Origin: Ariolimax columbianus
Lineage: Eukaryota; Mollusca; Gastropoda; Stylommatophora; Arionidae
NCBI GenBank assembly: GCA_036924085.1
Contig: JAVGWX010000008.1
Location: forward strand, 54,404,814-54,468,813
Length of the DNA stretch: 64,000 bases
Direction: 5' to 3'
Part shown: positions 13,903 through 28,900 of the stretch, piece after piece
Layout of the letters: each line of letters begins with the position of its first letter
How positions within the stretch are numbered: the first letter of the stretch is position 1
Translations under genes and position numbers: made by a program
Notes under the pieces: generated by a model
Told to the model about the DNA's origin: nothing
Databases searched by the model: none
What the model saw: the letters and a program-made list of their open reading frames with translations, nothing else

Positions 13903-16900
13903 ATTGTAATCATAATTGTAATCAGACTAAAGAAAAAGACTAAAAATTTAACAATAATTCAAGTGTATGCACCAACATCAGCAGCAGACGATTGTGAAAT
14001 GGATGATTTTTATAACACCTTGCAAGAAGCGATGGAAAAAGTTGAAAAAAGAGACATCTTGGTCATCATTGGAGATTTCAATGCGAAAGTCGGAGAGGAA
14101 AGAGCCGAAGAGGAGAGAAGTGTTCGAGGACCTTTTGGTTTGGGACACAGAAATGAGCGAGGAGAAAGACTGGTTGAATTCTGCATGGAAAACAACCTCT
14201 CCATTGCCAACACTTTCTTCAAACAACATCCACGAAGACTGTACACGTGGACATCCCCGGATGGCAACAGCAGAAACCAAATTGACTACATCCTAGTGCA
14301 ACAGAGATGGAGATCAAATGTGCTGGCGACAAAAACACTGCCAGGAGCAGACTGCGATACAGACCACGAATTACTGTTTGCAGTTTTCCAAACAAGACTA
14401 CGCAGGATCAACAAAGGTTGTCAGCCAATAACGCTTCGATGTATCAGCAATACCTACTGAATACAACATCAAAGTAGAAAACAAATTTGAGGCGTTGCTT
14501 GCTATACAGGAAGAGATGACATCTGAGGAGTTGACATCGTACGCAAGGGAGATTTTGATCTCGACAGCAAAAGAAATGATTCCAAAGATATTGCACAAGA
14601 CACAGAGCTATATAACAGACGAAACACAGAAACTCATTGCAGAAAGGCAACAATTAAAACAAATGGGAAGTAAGGGGACCAACACAGCATATAAAAACTG
14701 CGCAAGAAAAGTTAGAATAGAAATAAGAAAAGATAAAAGAAGATACATAGTAGAAACATGTAAGGATATAGAAAACCTACAACAACAAGGCAAAGAAAGA
14801 GATGCATTCAAAGCAATAAGAACACTGACAAGGGAATTCCATCCGGTTCGACATGTCATAAATGACGAAGAGGATAACACATTAACAGAAACCAAAGACA
14901 TACTGAATAGATGGAGAGAGTACTGCAGAACCATGTATGGAGACAGCACAAAGTGCTCAGTTACAATCCTACCAAAGGATGAGAAAGAACCTGAACCAAC
15001 ATTGGAAGAAGTACGCTCTGCAATTAAAAGCCTGAAAAAGGGAAAGTCCCCAGAATGCGATGATATCCCAGCAGAGCTAATACAAGCAGGAGGAGAGGCA
15101 TGTGCTCGAGTCTATCACAAGCTGTGTAAACAGATATGGCACAGTGCAGAGTGGCCAGAAGTATGGAAGAAATCAATTTATTTTCCCCTCCCCAAAAAAG
15201 GCAACCTGAAGCTGTGCACGAACTACCGAACTATCGCACTGATCAGCCATGCTAGCAAGATACTCTTGTGAATCCTATTAAGAAGGATAGAGAAAAGGTT
15301 TGAATCTGAAATTCACGTAGTCCAGGCAGGTTTTAGGAAAGACAGAGTGACCCGGGACCACATATTCAATTTAAGGAATATCTATGAAAAATGTAGAGAG
15401 TTTAATGTAGACCTGTACACATGTTTCATTGATTACACTAAGGCCTTCGACACGGTAAAACATCAAAATCTGTGGAGAATCATGAAGGAAATGGGGTTTC
15501 CTTTGCATATAGTCCATCTTATTGAAACATTATACCAAGATCAACAAGCGGCTGTCCGAGTATCTGGACAAACATCAGATTGGTTTGCAGTACAAAAGGG
15601 AGTCTGACAGGGATGTATCCTCTCACCTTATCTGTACAACATATATGCGGAATGTATAATGAGAAATGTGCGAGAAGATGAGAACATTGAAAGTTTCGAC
15701 CCATTTACGATTGGGGGGTACGAGATTCCAGAGTTACGATACGCAGATGACACAGTGATACTATCAAGAAGTGCGGAAGGGCTAGAGCAGCTACTTTCAG
15801 CCGTTAATGGACATAGTAAAGATCAAAATCTGTTCATAAACATAAACAAAACAAAGATAATGACCACCGATAAAACACAATGTCAGCATAAATTTACAGT
15901 GGGTGGTGAGGAAATAGATCAGGTTACACATTTTGAATATCTGGGCTCCAGAATCGACAAAAATGGTGACTGCTCGAAAGAAATCAGAAGAAGACTAGCT
16001 ATGGCAATGCAGAGACTGAACAGCCTGAAGAAATTATGGCAGGGCACCAACAAAACGATAAAAGTAAAAGTCTTGAGAGCCTGTGTTTTTCCTGTGGCAG
16101 CTTATGGCTGTGAAGCATGGACGATTACCAAAACTTCTAGACAAAGAATCAAATCCTTTGAGTCAAAATGTTACAGAAAGATCCTCAGAATACCCTGGAC
16201 AGAGAAAAGAACAAATGTAGACATCAAGAGTTGAGCATAGAGGAGAACTGGTTTATCAATTCCATTTTGGCTAGAAAATGCAAATACTTTGGTCACATCA
16301 AGAGACACAACGGTCTTGAGAGGACGGTGATGGAAGGTATGGTGCCAGGCAAAAGAGGAAGGGGTAGACCAAGAAGACGATGGCACCAAGATATCCAGGA
16401 GTGCCTGAGTATGACAGTGGCGGAAGCTGGAGTTTTGGCAAGGGAACGAGTTTCTTTCAGACAGACTGTGGTGGGAGCGACGTTCTACAAAGGACATGCT
16501 ACATGAGAATATATATTGTTTGACATTTTATATATTGTTTTACATTGGAGAGTATTCAGCCAAACAATACAATACATATTTGAAAATAACACAGGAATGA
16601 GTTTTGCAATGAGAATATGCAATCCAAATAAGACAATAATATATAAACATACCCCTCGAATGAGTTTTGTATTGAGAGTATCCAGTACACTAAACTCAAG
16701 ATCTTTGATGGTGTCTTTGGTGAGATTTGAGAACACCACAGACACAACAATCTGGTCTTTTCTCTGGTGGTTGATGTGAGTTTCGTAAGTCTGTTGAAAC
16801 AAATATTTCACAGAAGCATTAGTAGAGTTTTACTTAACTTTTACTGAACCATTGACGGAATAATTCGTTCGGGGCATTGTCTCTGTATACTCACCCGTGT

Positions 16901-19900
16901 AGTCAACAGATTTTTCTGAGGTAGATCTGTTTAGTTTGTTTATGTAGATGTTATAAATATGTTTGTAATGGAAACTAACAGATATACCAATCTGGGACAC
17001 TATCAGTGCTTTGTGGTAATTTCATGAATTTACAAAACTACTGAAATACCCAAAAATTGATGTCTAAATGTTTGTGACGTAATAAAAAAAATTTGGAAAC
17101 TGGAAGGTTATCAGGTCTTCAGTCTTATATGGTGGTGTGACCTTTACTTTCCTTACACGTCTTGCCATCCCTATTTTAGTCAGGTACCTATTTTTTAGTT
17201 GGGTAAGCTGGAGAATGCCATGAGCAAGCTGCAAACCGGGTATCTTTACTGCATGAAGCAGGTGATCTAGCCACTCTGCAAATTGTAAGCATGTATGCAT
17301 CAATAAGAAAAGATTTACACTGTTTGTGATTAAATTTATCACTAAGTGTTAGCAGTAATAATATGCGTTTTCTTTGCCGCTTCATATGTCCCTTGCCTTT
17401 GTCCCTTTTCACTCGTGGTGAAATTGACGTCTTGTAGTTTACAGTGAGGCTGCAATATTTGTGCCATTTGGCCTGACACATCAGATTTTAGCTGGCTTTT
17501 TTTAGTACCAAGTTTTTTAAGGTCCCCGATGAAGACCTTCTGGTCAAAACATGGGTTTTGTTTTTGTCCTGGCGTGGTCATTGAGCCATTACTTATATAT
17601 GATTTTATTGACTAACAGAAGAAATATGAATTTTCTTTGTCCCCCTGAATAAGACCTTCCGGTCATAACATGGGATTTGTTTTGTTTTTGTCCTGGTGTG
17701 GCCTGCCCCTCACAAGACATCCTGGCCTGTCGGCGTCAACATCTTTCTACTTGGAACTTGGAAACTTACTTGGAATCCTGGTATTTAAACAGTCATGTTG
17801 TTAATTACTGTTGCCAGGTAGCCAAAGGCTATTATGTAGTAGGTATTTTAAACTTCCCGTGGCTTAATAGGTCTGAGGGAAGGTACAAATAATTTAAGTA
17901 GATTTTTAACTCTAATTTTTTTTAAATTTTGTTCGGGCAGTGACCGTTAAGCCTACTCTTTTTGATTTCTAACTGCCAAGGGATTTTTAATGTACTCAAC
18001 ACTAAACACTGGAGTTCGATCTCACTACCCAGAGATCAGGGGACTTTTTACAAGAAGATCCACGTGAAAAAATCCCTGTCTCCACTGCGATTTGAACTTG
18101 CGAACTCCGACACCTGAGGCAGACACCTTACTTCGAGACCACTGGCTTCAACATCTGTCCATGGAAATTAGGGGTGGAAAAATACATCACCCCTCAACAA
18201 GCTATCCCCAGGGCTGCCCATACAACACTTGGGTGAGACATGTGATCTCCACTCCATCTGCATTGTATGCAGCCTGGCAATAAAACTGGATCATGGACGG
18301 TCCTGGTTGCCTAGGCAGATTACTCGACTTGACTTGTGGTCACTGGGCCATTACCTATGTATGTTTTTATCCTATATATGTTTTTATAGACTAACTATGG
18401 AAATAGAGAGATTTCTTTGTCCTACAATGATTCTTTCTCCAAATGCTTGTGCCATGAAGTGTTGTAGTTCATTATCAGTTTCGCCTTTGTGGATTACTCT
18501 CACAATGAATTTGTCCGGGATCAAGATGCTGAGCAGCGCATGAGCTGCAGTGGTCAGGGACTCATAGCTGACTGCTAGCGTCAGGGCCAGCGAACCAAAG
18601 CTGCCAAGACCCTTCTACACATCCACGTGGTGATCCTGGATAACAGGCTGCAGCAGAGCAGACTGGCTAAGGAGAAATGATCGAAGAGGGAATGCTAACC
18701 CGGTACTCAAAAAATGCTTGCTGAAGTCGGATATGTTGGACCAAAAGGTGCAAATATCACAGTCAAGATGTAAACTACGACACCACACATTCCGTTCTCT
18801 GGACTACCTTCTGCTACTTAAGCCCTTTCAGTGTTTGGTAGTGGGAGATTGAGAATGAACGAAGCCAAGCCAAACCAATTAATTTGTCCTACATTTCATA
18901 GCATTGATGTCACTTAGTAACACATAGTCTTGATGCAACATTTAAGACGCACTTGCTAATTCCATTGAATCTTAAGTAATTAGCAAACTTTTCATTCTCG
19001 GTATCTCAAAATGTAAACAGAACTTCTTCCTTTGGACCTTTATCCAAGGAACATTAAAATTAAAATGTAAGTTTTTGATTATATCCTCAAGAAAAAATTA
19101 GACTTTCTTATGGAAGCAGAGTTTGCTTTGAGAGAGAAGAGAAGACGAGAGATGGGCTGGGATATGAGGCAGACAATGGGTGAGGGAAGAGTGTGATCCT
19201 TTAATTGTTAGATACTTTAATTGTTGTCATTGTTGTTATCCAATAGCTGCTGAGCAAGCCTGCTCTTGGTAATCCAATGCCATTCTTATATAGATACAGG
19301 TCTTCTTTAGTTATTTCACTGCTCCGTACAATGTGTTGGCAATTGTCAGCAGTGCTTGTAGGAATCCTTTCCTCATGTTCACAAGCACCTTGCACTCAAT
19401 GAGTAGGTCTGTTTCATCAGGATGAGAGCAATGTCTGCACAAGGGCAGGCACTGAGGATTAATGCGGTTCAAGTGGCTATTAACTCTGGTATGTCCTGTT
19501 CAGAACTGATAGATGAAACTTTGATCTCTTCTATGTAGTTTATCTATGTCATCATTACTTTTTGGCTGTGACATTTAGCTAAATACACTGCAACCCGTTG
19601 TTCCCGTCATCCACCTGTTCATCCAGATTTCACTGGTATTCTTTATAATTCGTTTTACTGTGAAGTTACTGTAAGCTCCTATTTTGGCCAACCTTTAATT
19701 GTGAAACTATTATTCCTCTTATCATTATGTACGGGAAGGAAGACTAACGACTGGTCAGGCAAAATATACTGGACAAGACCCTCACCTTGGCTTCCTCCTA
19801 ACCCTTCCAGGAAATGGGCTGTTTTCATGGCACCCTGGCTAACAAGGTGAGGGATCGACATGTTCTCCGTAGTAGTGAGTGACACGCAAATGAAGCAAGC

Positions 19901-22900
19901 ATAGCACAACCGCCTGGAGGACTATGGTCCACCTTCATCATCCACCTTTTTAGGACGTAAAAAAGAGTAATCCTACTCATTGTAGGCATTCAACAACAAC
20001 AACAATCATATTGTACAGTGCGACTGACAGGCAGATCTTCTGCACCTGTATTGCTAGTTATCACATAGTTGTTGTGGTGTCAGCTTTCTGCAAGGCTACC
20101 AACTGCAGTGGGGGTACTATACTCCTTATTGAGCGACACAGAAAAAATAATGATGAAGATTCCAAATACTCACCAAACTAATTGCTGAATTTTTTGCAAG
20201 TGATGAGTAACTAGACATCGGCTGAAACAAAAATAAAACAATTTTTAGTCATTGCTGAAAATATATAGACAAGCCTTTTATCAGAAAAATAAAGTACTAC
20301 CAAAAGACAGTAGAAAGAACAAATACAAATTACAAAATAACAATGCAAAAAATGTAAGAGGAGTTCTTTACTGCATCAGCAATTTATAGAACTCAAAAGA
20401 AAGTTCAAGACAAAAATAAAAATGTTAAACAACAAGGTACAGTCAGTCCTACTGTACAAAAAACAATGGGAGTCTCACAGCAGATTTAAATGCTGGTCAA
20501 GAAGGAAGTATTAAGGACTTTAGTGTACTGTTCCAGCCTGGATGAGGTGGGGTAGTCAGTTCTCTTCCTTACTGCATTTCCTTCAGATACCCCATTTACA
20601 GCTGGGTTTTTGGAGGACAGACGCGACCGACCCTAACCAGGTACATTCACAGGTGGCGGATAGTGGAATGATCTCCAGATATGGAGCGCCAGCAGTCGTG
20701 GACCAAACGGCGGTGTATTCCAGTAGGATGGGGTGAGACAACAGGCAGCACTGCTTTCCCCACTGAAATGCCTCCTATGTGTGCTACGACGGGTAGACCA
20801 AGTGGGTAAGTGCAGCTATATGCTCTAGCCACAGGAAGGAAACCCTGGTAGACCATCAGGTGGTGGAAAAGCTATGGGACACAACCAAAAACAGAAAACT
20901 CAACCCGACCTGCCGAAGACGGAGTGTATCAGCTATGGCGCAGGATAGGGTAAAATCAGCGCGCACACGCATCAACAGGATATGGTCATGCGACAGTCTA
21001 CCCTTTTGTCATGGTGTCGCTTCTACAAGTTACAACCGTGTAGGAGCGGTGCCGGGCCCCTAGCAGAGTAGTGCAACTGATCAACAAACAAGGAACCTTA
21101 ACATGGTACAATAGATTGCAGAGGACATGAGAAACAAGAAACCCGAACTGCAAAAATTGCTCAAGGAAAACGACATAGACATCATTTGTATCCAGGAAAC
21201 GCACCTAAAAGAAAATACATTTTCCATTAGAGGATATGAATGTTTCTGTCAAGAAATGGAAAAAAAGAGCCAAAGGAGGAATAATAACACTAGTCAAAAA
21301 CTCTATACCAGCAGTAGAAACAAATAGATCTGGACCAGGTGAACTCGAGTACATCACAGTTAAGATCATCCTACCCAGTGGAGACTCAATGATAACAAAC
21401 TGCTATAGTCCACCAGCCACAGCTCTGGCAATACACAAAGTCAAAATTGAAGAATCGAGACACCTCATAGTGGGAGATTTTAACAGTCACTCCCCAAGCT
21501 GGGGCTACGAAACAATGGACCAGAGAGGCGAGGAGGTAGAAGATTGGATGATAGAAAACAAACTCATCCTAATAAATAGGCCAGACGATAGGCACACATA
21601 TTACTCTAGAATATGGAAAAAAATGAGTACCCCGGACCTAGTGATGGCAACGGACGACCTTCAACGGCTACTAGCAAGAACAGTTCACAGCCTACAACCA
21701 ACTGGGTGGGAGTGACCATGTCCCAATAACTTAAGAAATATGTAACATGGGACAAACAGAGATAACAGATATGCACCCAAGCTGGAATTTCAAACGAGCA
21801 AACTGGACTCTATTTAGAGAAAATGTAAATAAACTATGTAAAAAAATATCCCATGCCAAAAATTTAAACAATAATGTCGCCATCATGACAGAGGCTGTTC
21901 TTCAGGCAACACAGAAATCAATCCCACGTGGAAAACTATAAACCCTAATGGAGCGATAGACTAGGGATAATCCACAAAGAACTAAGTGAGGCAAGAGATA
22001 CCATGGAAAAAATCCTTCACCAGATAACATAGGGAAACACAGCAAAATTAAAAACACATTCATAGAGCAAAAGATGGATGAGATCCAAAATAGTTGGCTT
22101 GAAAAGATTGAAAGCATCAACATGGACAGGGTGACAAGAAAACTCTGGAACCTGACAAGAGTTTTAATAGAAGAAATCAGAGAGAGCCATGGGAAGACAG
22201 TCATTAAGGAAAATGAGAAACATCATAAAGGGAAAATGGCAGCAAACATCCTGGCTGAATTTTTCAGAGAGGAGAGTACTACAACATTGACACGAGAACG
22301 CAAACTAGAAGTTAAAAAGGAAATAAAAGAGAACCTGTAGACACAAAATGCGGATCCCTGCATGAAGTCATCATTCAAACTGATAGAGTTAAACACTGCT
22401 ATGCAGAAACTGAAAAATGCGAAAGCTCCAGGAAAAGATGGCATCACAAATGAAATGATTAAAAACCTAGATCAAGGGGCAAGAAGAATACTCCTGAAAA
22501 TCTTCAACCAATCATGGAGCACAGGTAAGATCCTAGATCAGTGACAGGAAGCTATTATTATCCCCATCAGAAAACCAAAAAGGACAAGACAAGCAAAGAA
22601 AACTATAGGCCAATAAGTTTGCTCAGCTGTGTTGGAAAAGTCATGGAAAAAATGGTAAATGCAAAAAACATCTGGGAAAAAAACAGCTCCTACTAAAGTC
22701 AGCCTTAGGAAACACCGCAGCACAGAAGACCAACTAGTGTACCTAACCTAAGAAATAGAAAATGCATTCCAGGGTAAGGAAAAAGTATTAGTGGTCTTTG
22801 TTGATATGGCAAAAGCTTTTGACAAGGTATGGAGAGAAGGACTCCTCCTTAAACTATTAAACAATAAAAGAGAAGGGAGAATGTACATCTGGAATTGAGA

Positions 22901-25900
22901 CATCCTCCGATACAGAACAGCAAGACTGAAATTAAATGGATCACTGAGGAGGCATATTCATAAGACACAAAAGTGGAAATGTAACAGAAGAGGCCCTACC
23001 AACAGGAAAGTCGTCCACAAACCTCAGAGCATAATCCATGGCCCTCCTGCAAGTACTGAAACAGAAAGGCAAAACCACCAACAAAAATAGCTGTATTCAC
23101 TGACTGCATAGTACTATTAGAGGCAATACAAAAAGCAAACAATGAACCACTGTTATCAGAGATCAGAGCAGAACTAGGAAAACTTCAGAGATCCTCAACA
23201 ATAGCGGAATCTAAATGCTTGTGCTGTTTTTCATCATTTTCACCTTCATCTTCTTTAATCTCAGAAACTAACACACACAACAAAAAATTATGTATTAACG
23301 TATGCCTCTTCACACAAACAAACAAATCATATCTATAGACCAACAAATAAAAAGTTTACAGGCTCTCAAAGTCAACAACCATAGTAAAATATGATGTGCT
23401 GAAAATTAATGATGAAATTGCGTCACTTTTTAGTATAATGTTGCTTAGGTTAATGAAACATTGCTGAAGATAGCTAGGTCTCAAGTGAGTGATATTGCAT
23501 TTGAGTTTTATGGTGGGAACAAAATTTTGTACTGAATGAATTACGTAACAATGCTTGAACTGTTAAAGACAGGCCAGGTCATGGACCTACCTGTACCTCA
23601 GCTTCTACACTTGGTGTGGCCTGATGAGAAAGGCTGAGAGCTTCTTTAGATGGTGTTGTGATACCTTCTGCTTCCTCGTACTCACTACGCTTTTCTTTCA
23701 GTTTCTTCTTCTCTTTCTTCTTCTCCTTCTTCTCTCGTTCCTTTTCCTTCTTTGATTTCTTGTCCTTCTTCTTTTTAGGTTTCTAGATATTTGTAGAAGA
23801 ATGTGAGAATAGCTTATTATGGACACTTGGCAGGTGAAATAACTTTCATGTGAAATTGTTTAAAAAAAATAATTAAAAAAAAAGAAAGTGAAACTAAAAA
23901 CAAAAGTAGTCCCATACCTGCTACTGCTGTCAGGGACTTCATTGTACTAGACGTCAGCTTTTTATGAGGTGGGGTGGATAGTTCCGTTCATGCCTTTCCT
24001 TCCCTACCAGTAAGTAGGTACCCATTTACAGCTGAGTCCACTGAAGTGTATCAATCTTTATTTTACAATATTTGATTTCAGTGGTTTACTAGGCCTGGGG
24101 GGAAAGTAGACTGCATTTTGGGAAGGAATTTCATTACTTTTTAGAAATTTTGCCCAGACAACAGCTTACAATCTACTCTTATTGATTTTTAACTGCCAAG
24201 GTTTTTTTTATGTGCACAATGTGTATGCAGAATCTCTGTGTTTTCATCATTCTCAAATGTGACTAGATGCTGGTCTCACCTTCCTTGAGACCGGGGAACA
24301 CCTGAAACGTATGGGATTTGAAACCAAACCTTTTCGCGATTTCATATCTTTACATCTCAGCTACAGGTCCACGTGAAAAAATATCAGTCTCCATTGTAAT
24401 TCAAACCCGTGACCTCTGACACCAGAGGAGGACATCGTACCACGAGACCACTAATAAACGCATAAAATGAAGTATAATTCTCCCCTGGAAACCCTAAAAT
24501 TCTTACCTTAGGAGAGGAGAGAATAAAAAGACAAGAGGAGTTCCATACTGGTTGAGGATCCCCATTTTAAACCCCATATATCCCAACGAATCAAATATAT
24601 GACAGTGATCCTCAATGACGACATAGCTTGGAGTGGAGTCGATGGAGAATTCTTATTTCTAACTAAATACTCTCAATGTATATGTAACACAAAGCTTCTG
24701 ACAGAAAAACTAGCACCTGGTTGGGTCAACAAAGCGTTTTGAGGAAGTGGAGCTCGAACTTACAAAAGCTCTAGACAAAATGGCAGAATATTATGAGGAA
24801 AACCATCTCAAAGTCAATCCCAGTAAAACACAGGTATGTGCTTTCCACTTGAAGAACAGAGAAGCAAGAGGACAACTTCATATTAAATGGCGCAGACAGG
24901 TACTTGAACATTGTGATACACCCAAGTATTTAGGCATTGTAATGGACTGAACATTATTGTACAATTCACATTGCAATAACAAAAAAGTCAGTGCAAGAAA
25001 TAACATAATTCGCAGGCTGACAAACACTGCATGGGCAGTATACTCAACGGTGCTCCGCACATCAGCCCTTGCACTATGTCTCTCAACAGCAGAGTATGCG
25101 GAAGCAGTATGGAATGCATCTACACACATGAAACAGGTCGATGTGGCAGTAAATGGTACATGCCGAATTGTAACAGGATGCCTTAAACTGACCCCAACAG
25201 AAAGAGTCTATGAAATAGCTGGTACCACACCTCCGAATATTAGAAGACATGTCGCATCTGAAGTTGAGAGACAAAAGCAGTCCTGTGACCAGAGACATCC
25301 TCTTTTTGGACATACAGCAGAAAGAATGCGACTGAAATCAAGGAAAAGTTTTCTGCGGACTGTACAGCCATCAGAACAGAGCTCTGTGAAAAACTGCATA
25401 TAAAAGTGGCACCAAAAGAATAGTGAAGGTTGGATGAAGATTAAAGAAGAACCTGCACAAGGACATGATTTTCCATATACTAAGTGGAGATCTCTGAACA
25501 GGTTTAGAACAGGTGTGTCTAGATGTGAGTCTAACCTGAAAAAGTGGGGATTTACAGACAATGAATATTGCGAATGTGGGGCCGTCCAGGATCCAGAACA
25601 CCTGATTATATGTCCTAGGATACAGTCCTGTGCAGTGGAGGACCTGACGGTGGCAAATGAAAGAGCACTGACAGTGGCTGGTTTTTGGTGAAGACTATGT
25701 GAGGTTGCCGGTCACGGAAAGTAAGTTAGAGGGGAAGGGGGGAATGCTACTAGCCTCGCTTTCCAGGTACCATACTCTCCAATAGGACTAGGGGCTGATC
25801 AGATCTCACCTCCTTTAAGAACAGGAGCTGTTTCAAACTTGTAGGATTCAAATTGTCTACCCTTTTGCACTTTTGTTCATTTCTTGAGAGCTTGAGAGAT

Positions 25901-28900
25901 GAGCCCCTTACCTTTCTACTATACAGACCCTCTTATATATATTTTATATACATTATTATGTTTATAATCATTTCACATGTTGGATCAGCACTGAAAACAA
26001 TCTGTCATATACCTCTTCAGGCTCATCATCTTCTGAAGTGAGTATGATGTTCTCAACAGCAATCTTCGGCTTAGAGGGAGCAGGTGAAGTGGCAGCTGAT
26101 GCAGTCACTTGTGACGGACCATTGGCCAATACTGTGCTTGTTTCTTTTTGTTCCTCGCTGATGTCAGCTACTGAGCTGTCATTTGACAGCCAGAAAGATA
26201 AGTCGTCTTTTGCCTAAAATATCAGACACAATTATATTATTTAAAGACTTTGAAGCTGATATATTTCTGGAAAATATGGTGAAGAAAACTTTGCAAGGTC
26301 ACACTTGTACTATAATTTCTGTCCATTATCTGTGCAATGCATTCTGGTTCACAATCTCCATTCACTTCTGCAAAAATCCAAGATAAGATGGACGGGACAT
26401 GTTGTTCGAAAGTCCGATAAGTGCCTCCCTAAGAGGCTGCTATACGGTGAACTCAGAACCGACAGATGCTCGCCAGGTGAACAGAAGAAATGGTATGATT
26501 ACAAACCTGAATAACACAGATAAAATGGCTGGAAATTAAAAAGAGCTATATGCACTAATAACTAGGCAAGCTAATACAGCACTGTAGTCTGTGCATATAG
26601 CCTTTAAAAAAACCCAGTTTCCCAGCTGAAGTCTGCACATACAATCGGGCTTCCATAGAAATCGACTGAATATACAGTGGTTTGATTTTACATTATTTCA
26701 CTTTCGCCATGCCCAGTTTTGGAAACATATATATATATATATATGTACATGGAGCCCATGAAAAGCCCCAGAGAGCTCCAGGACTTCAAGGAGCCCATAC
26801 TGACAAATTTGTATTATATTATGCTAATAATATAACAGTCTTAATAAATAAATAGTGCTCAATTTGACCTCTTTAGGTGGTGCCTCTTGCTCTTTATCTT
26901 TATTGTTTTCTAGTGCCTTGGTGATGGTTGAATTTTCAAGGTCTGCTGGAGCATCTGTGGATTCAGCTATGAGAAGAGAAGGTCCATTTTCTTTGCTCTC
27001 AGACTTTTTGCGTTTCTTCTTTTCTTTCTGTGGATTACATATTCGCAAGTTCGTGTTAGAAAGCTGTCATGTCATTCTGCTTTAAATGATACGCAAATGT
27101 TTCATTTTTGTTCATACAAAAAAACATACTGGTAATAATAATAATTCGCATAAGCAATCAAGGCCTGCTGTGTTGACCTGCTGTGACCACGACTGATGGC
27201 CGAGGTTCATGAGGTGTATAGTTCTGATTACGTACGTTGAATTTGTCGCAGTCAGGTGTTGTGAGGCCACCCTGAGAGTGCTTTCATGCTTTTCCCACCC
27301 TTCGTTACGGCAGTCAGGTGCAGGATCTCAAGAGCGAAGACATCCTGAAGGAGACGGGCCATGTGGCAGAAGATAGAGAGGTGGCGATGGTGCATGATAG
27401 AAACACCACTCTTCAGATGTGTTTGTAGACAACCTCAGTGTTGGTAACCAGGTCATCCAGTGGATTCCAAGGTAATGGTTCAGTTAAATTGGACATAGTA
27501 AATAGAATCCATAATTCTGATGCAGTTATCTATATTGTTTATATGCATAAAATCTTCCAGGAGACAAATACAGAACAGGAAAGTATCAACAAATTTCTCT
27601 TTGCAGACGACCAATGTTTGACACACCCTAATCAACATGATCTATCTTCGGTACACTTATGTCGTTAGACATCGTGTGGAGGTGTGACCTCCTTTGTTTC
27701 ATTTTTTTAAACAGGTGAAAATCCCTTGGTGACTTGCCAGGTTAATCCCAGCATCTGTTAGTCCCTGGAATATACGATTGCCTATTTTTGAGACTATTGG
27801 AGATGGAAGCATAAATTAGAGCAAGGTAGATCCGCAGTCTGTCAGGTGCCATCTTCTTCTTCTTCTTCTTCGTACGCTGTCAGACGTCAACTTGAATTTG
27901 TTCGAAGAAAGCAGCTGTCATCCTGAGGCTGTCGACACTGCGATAGAGCTTGTCTAGTGTTGGCACTGGTGATGGCCACATGTGTTTTCTCTGGTCCTGG
28001 TATGTCGAGCAATTTTGCAGCAGATGTTCAGCTGTCATTTTCCCTGTACCACAGATGCATTCGTCAGTGCCACCTATCTTCAGCTTATTGAATAGATGGT
28101 ACCTCAGTCTGTTGTGGCCTGTGCGGAGTCTGAAGACCACGACCTGCTCTCTTCTGTTCAGCTGGTAGTAGGCATCATTTTTTGTGTAGCCAGTATGTTC
28201 TGTTTCCCATTTGGCCATGTATCTGGCCCTAGTAAACCTTTTGGACTCTTCGTAGATCATACTAGAATCTGGTTGTGGTAGTCTTGCACCTTCTTTTGCC
28301 AGTCTGTCTGCCTCCTTGTTGCCTTAAATGTTACAGTGGGATGGAACCCACTGTACCACTACTCTTTTTGGTGCGGACTGCTGGCATCGTTGGCAGAGTA
28401 CTGCTCTTAAATCATTAAGTTCAGTATTTTTCTGGCTTTTTAGTGCTGTAACCACGGCCAGGGCATCTGTAAACAGGACTATCTGACTTTCATTGCTTTC
28501 GCCTGTCAGCATTGCTTTTACTGCAGCCTTCAGTGCCTCTGCTCTGAAATTGCTTGAGTATTTTCCAGTTGCCACTGACAGTGTTATTTTTCTACCATTT
28601 GTTAGGCTCAGGAATACCCCTGCCCCTCTATTCTGTGTTGTGTTTGTTACAGAACCGTCGGTGTATGCATGGGTCCAGTCCATGCTTGGGTAGTTTTCTG
28701 CTATGTACCACAGGGTTATGTCTCTTCTTTCTTTTTCAGTGTGGCTGTTCTTGTTTCCAATACCTGGTATATTTTCTACTACCTCCGGCATGATATGCTG
28801 CTTCCATGTGGGTTTGTGTACAGTAGGGATGGGCTTTGGTGTTGTTACGGTGTTCATAGGGTCTTCACTCATCTTTACTTTGGCTATTTCTGCAAAGCTT

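Noticed and set aside
13858..14460. 200-codon plus-strand ORF starting in a (TG)n/(TA)n tract as a host gene
   Set aside because: The start is microsatellite read-through; the rest is the LINE endonuclease domain of the RTE-like element.
21100..25800. A single Jockey-like LINE spanning 21100-25800
   Set aside because: AP3D1 exon 14 (23591-23782) and a family J repeat lie between the two LINE parts, so they are more simply two truncated insertions.
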